From the NCBI GenBank assembly GCA_045810625.1, contig JBJMVQ010000045.1, positions 1-40,380 on the forward strand: 40,380 bases of DNA, given 5' to 3'. Numbering within the stretch: position 1 is the stretch's first letter; the number at the start of each line of letters is the position of its first letter. Source of the DNA: JACQFZ01 sp045810625. GTDB lineage: Bacteria; Pseudomonadota; Gammaproteobacteria; Acidiferrobacterales; Sulfurifustaceae. The notes below the pieces were generated by a model that was not told the DNA's origin, made no database searches, and saw only the letters and a list, made by a program, of their open reading frames with translations. The position numbers were made by a program, and so were the translations under genes. This document shows, piece after piece, positions 23,955 to 31,536 of the stretch.

Positions 23955-25817
23955 ATGTCGCCCGTGATTCGCGATCCCGGCCGACTGTTCGCGCGGCCGG
24001 CCGTCGACGCCCAGCGCCGGCCGGACGGCAGCTGGCTGCTGCGCTCGCCGACTCCGCTCGCGCCTCACGCGCGCTGCATGGGTGAATACCTGGAGCAATG
24101 GGCGCTTCGAAACCCGGAGCGCCCCTTCCTGCTCGAACGCGGCGCCGACGGGCGCTGGCAAGGGGTCACCTACGGCGAGGCGCGCGCCAACGTGCGGCGC
24201 ATCGCCGCCTGGCTGCTGCGCCAGGATCTGTCCGTCGAGCATCCCGTCGCCGTGCTCGCCGACAACAGCGTCGAGCACGGCTTGCTCATGTTGGCGGCAA
24301 TGCACGTCGGCATACCGGTCATGCCGATCTCCCCGGCCTACGCGCTCATGTCGAAGGATTTCGGCAAGCTCAAGAGCATCTTCGCGCTCACGCGGCCCGG
24401 GCTCGTCTATGTTGCCGATCACGCGCGCTACGCGCCCGCGCTCGCGGCGGTGCGCGATCTGCACCGCGCGCGCATCGTCGTCGGCGGCCGGAGCAGCGCG
24501 GCCGCCGACGCGCTGCCGTTTGCCGCGCTGCTTGCCGAGAGCGACGACGCGGCCGTCGACCGCGCCTTTGCCGCGGTCACGCCGGAGTCGATCGCCAAAT
24601 TCCTCTTCACGTCGGGCTCGACCGATGAGCCGAAGGGCGTGATCAACACGCAGCGCATGCTCTGCTCGAATCAGCAGGCGAAAGCGCAGATCTGGCCCTT
24701 TCTCGTCGAGACGCCGCCGGTGATCGTCGACTGGCTGCCGTGGAATCACACGTTCGGCGCGAATCACAATTTCAATCTGATCTTGCGCAACGGCGGCACG
24801 CTCTACATCGACGCCGGCCGCCCGCTGCCGAACATGTTCGACGCGACGGTGAACAATCTGCGCGAAATCGCGCCGACGATTTACTTCAACGTGCCGCGCG
24901 GCTACGACATGCTGGTCACGGCGCTGCGCGCGGACGAGAAGCTGCGGCGCAACTTCTTCAGCCGCTTGCAGCTCGTCTTCTACGCCGCGGCGGCGCTGCC
25001 GCAAAACCTGTGGGAAGCGCTCGAGAGCCTCGCGCTCGAGACCCTCGGCGAGCGCGTCGCGATGGTCTCCGCCTGGGGCACGACCGAAACCGCACCGATG
25101 GCGACCGATTGCCATTTTCAAGCCGAACGCTCCGGCGTCATCGGCGTACCGGTGCCGGGATGCGATCTGAAGCTCGTGCCGAACGGCGGCAAGCTCGAAG
25201 TGCGCACGCGCGGTCCGAACATCACGCCGGGTTACTGGAAGCGGCAAGACCTCACGGCGAAATACTTCGATGACGAAGGGTTCTATTGCCCGGGCGACGC
25301 GGTGCGATTCGTCGATCCGGCGCATCCCGAGCGCGGCCTGCTGTTCGACGGGCGCATCTCCGAAGACTTCAAACTCAGCACCGGCACGTGGGTCAACGTC
25401 GGTAACTTGCGCGTGAAGGCGCTCGCGGCGCTCGCGCCGGTGGCGCAGGACATCGTCCTCACCGGGCACGACCGCGATGAAATCGGATTCTTGATTTTCC
25501 CGAACGTGCCGGCCTGCCGGCAGCTCTGCCCGGAGCTTGGCTCCGGCGTCTCGCCGGAGCAGGTGCTCGCGCATCCCAACGTGCGCAGCCGCGTCGCCGC
25601 CGGCATGACCGCACTGATGCGCGAGGGCGGCGGCTCCTCGACGTTTGCCTCACGCGCGCTGCTGCTCGCGGAGCCGCCGTCGATCGACGCGGGCGAAATC
25701 ACCGACAAGGGCTATATCAACCAGCGTGCCGTGCTGACGCGCAGGCGTGCGCTGGTCGAGATGCTGCAATGCACGCCGAGCGATCCGTCGGTGATCAGGA
25801 TTTCGCCGGCGGCGTAA
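23955..25817 (+). CDS. Feruloyl-CoA synthase-like AMP-forming CoA ligase
   Basis: A 620-residue acyl-adenylate-forming ligase that would activate a phenylpropanoid acid to its CoA ester (ATP to AMP). Core motifs are FTSGSTDEPKG (218-228, phosphate loop), SAWGTTETAPMATD, GFYCPGDAVRF and LFDGRISEDFKLSTGTWVN, and a C-terminal lysine in ITDKGYINQRA. The layout, including the N-terminal RRPDGSWLLRS segment and the ISEDFKLSTGTWV region, resembles feruloyl-CoA synthases (Fcs) rather than short-chain acyl-CoA synthetases. It starts 21 bases after the binding-protein stop behind CAGGAGG. The true substrate (ferulate, coumarate or another aryl acid) is not decided by the sequence. No enoyl-CoA hydratase-lyase (Ech) is next to it, so side-chain processing must use other enzymes. 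Confidence 0.85.
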   Translation: MSPVIRDPGRLFARPAVDAQRRPDGSWLLRSPTPLAPHARCMGEYLEQWALRNPERPFLLERGADGRWQGVTYGEARANVRRIAAWLLRQDLSVEHPVAVLADNSVEHGLLMLAAMHVGIPVMPISPAYALMSKDFGKLKSIFALTRPGLVYVADHARYAPALAAVRDLHRARIVVGGRSSAAADALPFAALLAESDDAAVDRAFAAVTPESIAKFLFTSGSTDEPKGVINTQRMLCSNQQAKAQIWPFLVETPPVIVDWLPWNHTFGANHNFNLILRNGGTLYIDAGRPLPNMFDATVNNLREIAPTIYFNVPRGYDMLVTALRADEKLRRNFFSRLQLVFYAAAALPQNLWEALESLALETLGERVAMVSAWGTTETAPMATDCHFQAERSGVIGVPVPGCDLKLVPNGGKLEVRTRGPNITPGYWKRQDLTAKYFDDEGFYCPGDAVRFVDPAHPERGLLFDGRISEDFKLSTGTWVNVGNLRVKALAALAPVAQDIVLTGHDRDEIGFLIFPNVPACRQLCPELGSGVSPEQVLAHPNVRSRVAAGMTALMREGGGSSTFASRALLLAEPPSIDAGEITDKGYINQRAVLTRRRALVEMLQCTPSDPSVIRISPAA

Positions 25818-25964
25818 ACGCCGCCGGGCGCGGCTGACGGCGCGACGGCAATTCGCAGAAGCTCGACGCCCGACGGATAGCGCCGATGTGCGACGCGCAC
25901 GGTTCGATTTCGGAGCGTGGATACGCGGCCGAACGAGTTGAAAAAGTCTAAGCGGAGAAAAATC

Positions 25965-26732
25965 ATGCAACTGAACGGGTCCACTTTTATTGTCACGGGC
26001 GGCAGCTCCGGATTGGGCGAAGCGACGGTGCGGCGTTTCCACGCGGCCGGTGCGCGGGTCGTGATCGCCGATGTCAACACGCAGGCCGGGGAGAAGCTGG
26101 CGGCGGCGCTCGGTAAGGGAGCGGTCTTCTGCAAAACCGACGTGTCGGCCGAAGTCGACGCGCAAGGCGCGGTCGACACCGCGCAAAAGCATTTCGGCGG
26201 CCTGCAGGGGCTCGTCAATTGCGCGGGGATCGGCGGCGCCGAACGTGTCGTCGGCAAGAAGGGCGTACATCGGCTCGAAAGCTTCGCACGCATCATCCAG
26301 ATCAACCTGATCGGGACCTTTAACATGATTCGCATCGCGGCGGCGGCAATGGCGAACAACGCGCCGAATGCCGCGGGGGAGCGCGGCGTCATCGTGAATA
26401 CCGCCTCGATCGCCGCGTTCGACGGGCAGATCGGACAAGCGTCCTATTCGGCATCCAAGGGCGGGGTGGTGGCGATGACGCTGCCGATCGCACGGGAGCT
26501 CGCAAGCGTCGGCGTGCGCGTCGTGACGATCGCGCCGGGACTCTTCAACACGCCCATGATGGCCGGTCTTCCGCCGGAAATTCAGGACTCGCTCGGCAAG
26601 AGTGTGCCGTTTCCGCCGCGGCTCGGCCGTCCCGAGGAATATGCGGCACTCGCGCAGCAGATCGTGGAGAACGAGATGTTGAACGGCGAGACCATCCGTT
26701 TGGATGGAGCACTGCGGATGGCGCCGCGGTAG
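25965..26732 (+). CDS. HSD10-like 3-hydroxyacyl-CoA dehydrogenase (SDR)
   Basis: A 255-residue short-chain dehydrogenase/reductase with the cofactor motif TGGSSGLG (11-18), Asp37 after the second strand (NAD rather than NADP preference), NCAG, and the catalytic Tyr161/Lys165 in YSASK. The sequence ERGVIVNTASIAAFDGQIGQASYSASKGG (about 139-167) and the C-terminal GRPEEYAALAQQIVEN match the HSD17B10/3-hydroxy-2-methylbutyryl-CoA dehydrogenase group. The start is ATG 25965, with AGCGGAG upstream. Placed after a phenylpropanoid CoA ligase, it could oxidise the beta-hydroxyacyl-CoA made during beta-oxidative shortening of the side chain. That is inference from context. Confidence 0.88.
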   Translation: MQLNGSTFIVTGGSSGLGEATVRRFHAAGARVVIADVNTQAGEKLAAALGKGAVFCKTDVSAEVDAQGAVDTAQKHFGGLQGLVNCAGIGGAERVVGKKGVHRLESFARIIQINLIGTFNMIRIAAAAMANNAPNAAGERGVIVNTASIAAFDGQIGQASYSASKGGVVAMTLPIARELASVGVRVVTIAPGLFNTPMMAGLPPEIQDSLGKSVPFPPRLGRPEEYAALAQQIVENEMLNGETIRLDGALRMAPR

Positions 26733-26759
26733 CCAACGACCTGACCGCGGTATCGGCCC

Positions 26760-27710
26760 ATGGCGAGAAACGCGTCGGCGCGAACGCGCTCCAAAGTCAG
26801 AGCGAGCGCCAGTGCGCAAGCGCCGGCGAACGAGGCCGAGCTGCATGCCCTGCTCGCGCAGCGCCTGCGCCGGGCGCGCGCCGCGCGCGGCATGACGCGG
26901 CGCCAGCTCGCCGCTCAATCCGGAATCTCGCTCGCCTACCTCGCCCGCCTCGAAAGCGGTAGCGGCAACGTTTCGCTCGGCTTGCTGCACAAGCTCGCCG
27001 CCGCCTTGAATCTGCCGCTCGAAAGTTTTCTCGCGAGCCCCGATGATCGCGGCGCCGACTTTGCGCTCATTCTCGAATTCCTCAGGCGCCAGCGTCCGGA
27101 CGATCTCGCGCGCATTCGCCGGCTGCTATTCGACAAATTCGGGCGCGCCGGTACGTCGGAAGCCGAGCGCATCGCGCTCGTCGGCATCCGCGGCGTCGGC
27201 AAGTCCACGCTCGGCCCGCGATTGGCGGAACGCCTCGGGGTCCCGTTCGTCGAGCTCAATCGCGAAATCGAGAAAGAGGCGGGTATTGCGGTGGGCGAGA
27301 TTTTCAACCTCTACGGGCAGCGCGGCTATCGGCAGTTCGAGCGCCGAGCGCTCGAACGCGTCATCCTCGCGCATCCGAAGGTCGTGCTCGCAACCGGCGG
27401 CGGCATCGTGACCGAACCGGGCACGTACGAGTTGCTGTTGAGCTCGTGTCACACGATCTGGCTGCAGGCGAAGCCGCAATCGATGTTCGAGCGCGTCATG
27501 GCGCAGCATGACGTGCGCATCGCGAGCCCGCAGCTGCGCAGCGAAGCGATGGAGAACATCACGCACACGCTCGACGCGCGGCGCCACCTCTACGAGCTCG
27601 CGCACGCCTCGTTCGATACGTCGGGAAAAACCGTGGAGCAGGCGCTGCGCGCGCTGCTGGCGATGTTGCCGGCGCCGGAAAGCGACCTCCCGCACCGATC
27701 GCGCGCCTAA
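26760..27710 (+). CDS. boxR: BzdR/BoxR-type regulator: XRE HTH fused to shikimate-kinase-like domain
   Basis: A 316-residue transcription factor. After a basic N-terminal stretch an XRE helix-turn-helix lies at about 33-92 (RRQLAAQSGISLAYLARLESGSGNVS). A linker follows, then a shikimate-kinase-like domain (about 137-310) with an intact P-loop GIRGVGKST (142-150), REIEKEAG and ATGGGIV. BzdR and BoxR have this architecture. In them the kinase-like domain no longer makes shikimate phosphate but binds benzoyl-CoA, which lifts repression of aromatic-degradation genes. This gene lies 28 bases past the SDR gene, so it probably controls the transporter-ligase cluster, possibly through an aryl-CoA made by the adjacent ligase. 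No boxABC or bzd genes occur in the window, so the effector is open. Confidence 0.88.
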   Translation: MARNASARTRSKVRASASAQAPANEAELHALLAQRLRRARAARGMTRRQLAAQSGISLAYLARLESGSGNVSLGLLHKLAAALNLPLESFLASPDDRGADFALILEFLRRQRPDDLARIRRLLFDKFGRAGTSEAERIALVGIRGVGKSTLGPRLAERLGVPFVELNREIEKEAGIAVGEIFNLYGQRGYRQFERRALERVILAHPKVVLATGGGIVTEPGTYELLLSSCHTIWLQAKPQSMFERVMAQHDVRIASPQLRSEAMENITHTLDARRHLYELAHASFDTSGKTVEQALRALLAMLPAPESDLPHRSRA

Positions 27711-27742
27711 AAGAAAACGGCGCCGCGCGAAGCGCGGCGCCG
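27709..27742 (-). terminator. Rho-independent terminator of the phasin gene
   Basis: A perfect 11-bp stem, CGGCGCCGCGC (27718-27728) with GCGCGGCGCCG (27732-27742), closes on a GAA loop. On the minus strand it is followed by TTTTCTTTT (27717 to 27709), a proper U tract. It therefore terminates minus-strand transcription coming from the phasin frame. Its U tract overlaps the stop codon of the converging boxR-like gene, so it may also shape the end of that mRNA. Confidence 0.8.
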
Positions 27743-27765
27743 TGGACTCACTCCTACTCGCCCGC

Positions 27766-27981
27766 TTACTTCTTCTTGCGGGGCCCTCCCTTCTTACCAG
27801 CTTCGGGCGGCTCGGGCGCTTTCGGCTCCTCTGCCTGCGCAGGCCTAGCCGCCGGCTCTGGAGGCTTCGCCGCAGGTTGCGGTGGCGGCGTTGCCTCGGC
27901 GGGCGGCGGCGCTCTATGAGCGGCCCCCGGCTGGCCGCCTGCCTCAGGCGTAGTAGTTTCTGGCTGGGGCAGGCTTCCTCT
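27766..27981 (-). pseudogene. Phasin C-terminal tail beyond an in-frame TGA
   Basis: In the same frame as the phasin, directly after the TGA at 27982-27984, 71 codons run without a stop to TAA at 27766-27768. They encode a Pro/Ala-rich stretch (QPETTTPEAGG, APPPAEATPPPQPAAKPPEP, AEEPKAPEPPEAG) ending KKGGPRKKK, and the terminator hairpin starts 24 bases later. Codon use and composition look like real coding sequence. The natural gene therefore seems to be about 194 residues, interrupted by one stop. Confidence 0.75.
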
Positions 27982-28350
27982 TCAAGCGCCTCCCGGGGCT
28001 CCGGTCGGGCGCCGGCCCTCCTGGCGTGCGCTGCGCGCGGCTTGCTCCACCGCCTCGGCGATCTGCCGGCTCGCTTCGCTGACGATCTCACCGGAGCGCC
28101 GCCACACCGACAACATCTGCTGGCTGTACTCCTGCGCGATCTGTGTCTGGCCGGCGAAAACGTCGTGCATTCCCATCGCTTTGCTGGCAATGTCCACGTT
28201 ACGGTTGGCGGCATTGATCCACTGGGTCGTCATTTCCGCCTGCTGCTCGAGCAGCCGCTCGCCCGCGCGCACGTTGATCTCGGCGATGCGCTTGGTCGTT
28301 TCGAGCACGGTTTCGCCAAGTCGATTCAGTGCTTCTGCATATGTCGCCAT
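27982..28350 (-). CDS. Phasin family PHA-granule protein (interrupted by TGA)
   Basis: A 122-residue phasin-like protein before the first stop. The all-helical sequence, from MATYAEALNRLGETVLETTKR (first 20 or so residues) through QWINAANRNVDIASKAMGMHDVFAGQ to the amphipathic helices, fits phasins that coat polyhydroxyalkanoate granules. The second of two ATGs (28350) is chosen, because AGGAGG lies 6 bases before it. The first would be only 3 bases away. Downstream of the TGA the frame continues for 71 codons, so the product may be truncated or made longer by readthrough. The neighbours phaR, phaE and phaC support the assignment. Confidence 0.85.
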   Translation of the reverse strand: MATYAEALNRLGETVLETTKRIAEINVRAGERLLEQQAEMTTQWINAANRNVDIASKAMGMHDVFAGQTQIAQEYSQQMLSVWRRSGEIVSEASRQIAEAVEQAARSARQEGRRPTGAPGGA

Positions 28351-28465
28351 CATTCACCTCCTAGTGAATTGGGAACAGGGTACTTAGGGAATTTGCTGCA
28401 CCGCAGAAATTGTGCAGTGCAACATAATGGAGCGCACGAGACGGGTCAACCCGGGCGGTGCGTAC

Positions 28466-28957
28466 CTACTTGGTTTCCCTGGGCGTCTTGGTGCGGCGAT
28501 CGGACTTCGGCTTCGGCGGCGCGATGCCGGTCGCTTTCAAAAAGCTCTCCTGCATGCGTTGCCACAACTCGAGGTTGCGTCGCGTCATCTCCGCAAGGGT
28601 TTTTCCGCTCAACGCCTCCTGCATCTGGTCTTGCAGGAATTGTTGCTGCTCGCGAAACATACGCATGCTCTGATCGAGATAGCTCGAAAACGTTTGCTGC
28701 GCGGCGTCGTGCGACAAGCGAATGAGCTGCGCGAGCATTTCCGTAGTGAAGGTGGCCTTTTTTCCGGACTCCTGCTCGGTGATGATCTGAATCAGGATGT
28801 TTCGCGTGATGTCCTCGTTCGTCTCGGCGTCCACGACCTTGAAGTTGACGCCTTTGAGAACGAGATCGCGGACATCGTCGACGGTGACGTAGCAGCTGCG
28901 CTCGGTGTCGTAGAGCCGGCGGTTGGGGTACTTCTTGATGATTCTTGTTTCCGTCAT
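28466..28957 (-). CDS. phaR: PHA synthesis regulator PhaR
   Basis: A 163-residue repressor of phasin and PHA genes that senses free polymer. The conserved DNA-binding N-terminus is RIIKKYPNRRLYDTERSCYV (5-24), followed by VDDVRDLVLKGVNFKVVDAETNEDITR, both diagnostic for the PhaR family, and a Gln-rich amphipathic C-terminal part (about 85-145) thought to contact the polymer. The basic end is KSDRRTKTPRETK. The start is ATG 28957. It is transcribed with the phasin on the minus strand, 115 bases upstream of it, and divergently from phaE. Confidence 0.93.
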   Translation of the reverse strand: MTETRIIKKYPNRRLYDTERSCYVTVDDVRDLVLKGVNFKVVDAETNEDITRNILIQIITEQESGKKATFTTEMLAQLIRLSHDAAQQTFSSYLDQSMRMFREQQQFLQDQMQEALSGKTLAEMTRRNLELWQRMQESFLKATGIAPPKPKSDRRTKTPRETK

Positions 28958-29122
28958 GGGGTGTCCCTGTCTGCTTTTTATTCGGCGTTGACCATCAGGA
29001 TCGTGCTGCGGGAGCGCGGCGCGACGGGTTTCGCGTCGCGCCGCAAACCCCTTTTGCCTGCTCGCGGATCGGTTAGACGACATCGTATTCCGAGCGCGGA
29101 CGGATTTTAATCGGGAGATCGC

Positions 29123-30082
29123 ATGGAAACGGAAGAACGCGGTTCGGATGACGCTGCACGCCGATTTACCGCTTGGCCGCATTACTTCGCCGCTCTTTTC
29201 GGCATTCCGGCTCCCGACGCAGGCGACACCGGGACGTGGCTCGACGCGGTCGCGAAAGTTGCAGTTCCGCCCGGGTCCTCGGGTTTCCTCGAATACGTCA
29301 TCGCGCTCAGTCGGCCGTATTTCTCCATGGCCGAACGACTCGCTGACGCCGGCCGGGAAGATCCGCAAACCGACGTCCAGCGCTGGCTCGATAACATGGC
29401 ACATGCATACAGCGCCGCCGCTCAGTCGGCGAACGTACAAATGCATTGGCAAACACAGCAGGCGTTCGCCTTCTGGGAATACGCGTTCGCGAACTTGCAG
29501 CAGTCCGTCGCGGCATTGCTTCCGCGCCACGATGCCCCACCGCCCGCTGCGAGCGGCACAACGTCGCCTGGGATGGCGCCGTTCCCGATGTTGCCCGGCA
29601 TCGGCTACTTGCGCGAGATGCAGGAGGAGTACCAGAAGCTCGCGCGGCTGACGATCGAGTACGTCGGCGCGCTACAGGCGTACAACGCCGGCGTCGCCGG
29701 CGTCGGGTTGCGCGCAATCGAACGACTGCGCGCCAAGGCCGCCGCGGAGCCGCAAGAGATCGCGGTCGATTCGTTGCGCAAGCTGTACGACACGTGGGTC
29801 GATGCCTGCGAAGAAGCGTACGCAATTTACGCGATGTCCGATGAGGGCGCAGCGCGTTACGCGGATCTGATAAAGGCGGCGGCTGCGTTGCGGCGTCAGG
29901 CCACCGCCGTTACCGAGCGCATCCTCGAGTGGCTAAATGTCCCGACCCGCCGGGAGGTGGACACGCTCGCGCAGCGACTCCATGAAACCCGCCGAGAAAT
30001 GCACGCGCTGCGCGCCGAGATCGAGCGCATGAAGCAGCACAGCAACAGCGCGCCGGAGCAGCGCGCCAACTCAACGCACTGA
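29123..30082 (+). CDS. phaE: PhaE, class III PHA synthase accessory subunit
   Basis: A 319-residue protein of the PhaE type, which forms the class III synthase with PhaC. It has PhaE-typical segments: a middle MLPGIGYLREMQEEYQKLARL, then a conserved SLRKLYDTWVDACEEAYA, and YADLIKAAAALRRQ, with a C-terminal coiled-coil stretch (TLAQRLHETRREMHALRAEIERM, about 283-306). There is no catalytic triad. GGGAGA lies 6 bases before the ATG. PhaC begins 20 bases after its stop. Class III synthases make short-chain polymers such as polyhydroxybutyrate and are common in sulfur-oxidising and phototrophic proteobacteria. Confidence 0.9.
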   Translation: METEERGSDDAARRFTAWPHYFAALFGIPAPDAGDTGTWLDAVAKVAVPPGSSGFLEYVIALSRPYFSMAERLADAGREDPQTDVQRWLDNMAHAYSAAAQSANVQMHWQTQQAFAFWEYAFANLQQSVAALLPRHDAPPPAASGTTSPGMAPFPMLPGIGYLREMQEEYQKLARLTIEYVGALQAYNAGVAGVGLRAIERLRAKAAAEPQEIAVDSLRKLYDTWVDACEEAYAIYAMSDEGAARYADLIKAAAALRRQATAVTERILEWLNVPTRREVDTLAQRLHETRREMHALRAEIERMKQHSNSAPEQRANSTH

Positions 30083-30101
30083 TGCCGTTTGGAGAAGCGC
30101 C

Positions 30102-31241
30102 GTGAACTTTCACATCCGTCCCGATCAAGCGATCAAAGAAGTGACGCATTACGCGCACAAGCTCGGCAGCGGGCTGCACACATTGCGCGACACCGGCGAA
30201 GTGACGGTAGGTGCGACGCCCAAGGAGCTCGTGTACCGCGAGCACAAGCTGCGTCTCTACCGCTTCGTGCCGCCGGCCGAGCGCGGTCCCGTGCTGCACG
30301 TCCCGCTGCTGATCGTCTACGCGCTCGTCAACCGTCCATACATGACCGACCTGCAAGAAGATCGCTCTTTGGTCCGTAATCTGCTGAAAGCGGGAGTCGA
30401 CGTATATCTTATCGATTGGGGCTACCCCGACCGCGCCGATCGGTACCTGACACTCGACGACTACATCAATGGATTCATCGATCGCTGCGTCGACGCGGTT
30501 TGCCGCGAGCACGGCGAGAAGCAGGTGGATATTCTCGGCATCTGCCAGGGCGGCACCTTCAGCTTGTGCTACGCCGCCCTGCATCGACAAAAGGTTCGTA
30601 ACCTCATCACGATGGTGACGCCGGTCGACTTCCAATCGCCGAAGGACATGCTCTCGCATTGGGCGCGCCGTCTCGACGTCGACGCGGCCGTCGATGCGTT
30701 CGGCAACATCCCGGGAGACCTGCTGAACTGGACGTTCCTCATGCTGAAGCCGTACCGGCTAATGGGTCAGAAATACGTCGACCTGGTCGAGCAGCTGGAC
30801 GACGTCAAGCATGTGCAGAACTTTCTGCGGATGGAGAAATGGATCTTCGACAGCCCTGACCAGGCGGGCGAGGCGTTCCGCGAATTCATGAAAAACTTCT
30901 ATCAGGAAAACCGACTGATGCGGGGCGGTCTCGAGATCGGCGGGCGCGAAGTGAGTCTGCGCGCGGTAACGATGCCGGTTTTGAACATCTACGCCACGGA
31001 AGATCATCTGGTGCCGCGCGAAGCGTCCATGGCGCTCAGGCACCATGTGGGAACGTCCGACTACACGGAGGTCGCCTTCCCGGGCGGACACATTGGCATC
31101 TACGTCAGCTCGAAGGCGCAGCGGCTCGTGCCGTCGGCGATCCACGACTGGCTCGCGCGTCGCGACGTCGCTGAATCGCCGCCGCGGCCACGCGGTCCGT
31201 CCACAGCTCCCGTCCGGGAATCGCGCCCGAGCAAGACTTGA
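30102..31241 (+). CDS. phaC: PhaC, class III PHA synthase catalytic subunit
   Basis: A 379-residue polymerase that chains 3-hydroxyacyl-CoA into PHA. The lipase-like box GICQGG carries the nucleophile Cys148. The other catalytic residues are Asp301 (YATEDHLV) and His330 (FPGGHIGI). The LIDWGYPDRADRYLTLDDYI segment and the length of about 360-380 are those of class III PhaC, not the 550-residue class I form. The start is GTG 30102, with GGAGAAG before it. Preceded by phaE and divergent from phaR, it is the core of the PHA locus. The last ~25 residues are Pro/Ser/Arg-rich and probably disordered. Confidence 0.94.
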   Translation: MNFHIRPDQAIKEVTHYAHKLGSGLHTLRDTGEVTVGATPKELVYREHKLRLYRFVPPAERGPVLHVPLLIVYALVNRPYMTDLQEDRSLVRNLLKAGVDVYLIDWGYPDRADRYLTLDDYINGFIDRCVDAVCREHGEKQVDILGICQGGTFSLCYAALHRQKVRNLITMVTPVDFQSPKDMLSHWARRLDVDAAVDAFGNIPGDLLNWTFLMLKPYRLMGQKYVDLVEQLDDVKHVQNFLRMEKWIFDSPDQAGEAFREFMKNFYQENRLMRGGLEIGGREVSLRAVTMPVLNIYATEDHLVPREASMALRHHVGTSDYTEVAFPGGHIGIYVSSKAQRLVPSAIHDWLARRDVAESPPRPRGPSTAPVRESRPSKT

Positions 31242-31274
31242 TCGAGCGATGCGACTACTCGGCGGACCCGCCGA

Positions 31275-31358
31275 GTGTCGAGTCGCCACGGCGAAACTTG
31301 CATCGACTGCCACAAGGGCATCGCGATCACGCTGCCGAAGGTGGCGGATCAAAGCGCG
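31275..31358 (+). pseudogene. Remnant of a NapC/NirT-type cytochrome c gene
   Basis: The frame reads RHGETCIDCHKGIAITLPKVA. ETCIDCHKGIA is the final heme site of NapC/NirT-type multiheme quinol dehydrogenases. Nothing of the other hemes or the membrane anchor is found upstream, since phaC occupies that stretch. The residue after GIA, a conserved His in NapC, is Ile here, as in a decaying copy. It is a short 3' fragment left by a rearrangement between phaC and the hydrolase gene. The rest of 31242-31536 shows no gene. Confidence 0.7.
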
Positions 31359-31536
31359 CAAGCGAAGGTGACGAACGTCGCGCTCCTTCTACCGGTCCGA
31401 GGAATGCTTGAGCCGAGCGCTGTTTCTGGCGAGGGAAAAAAGTGGGCCGAGCGTGTACCTAAATGTCGCGAGACCTCCCGCTATACCCGCGCACGGTTGG
31501 CCGCGGGCGCTGTCCGCGCCCGCGGTCGCAACTCGG

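Noticed and set aside
23943..25574. Long minus-strand frame opposite the CoA ligase
   Set aside because: Antisense to a clearly conserved AMP-forming ligase.
18970..27710. Benzoyl-CoA (box/bzd) degradation cluster
   Set aside because: Only the regulator resembles that pathway; no benzoyl-CoA epoxidase, reductase or ring-cleavage gene is present.
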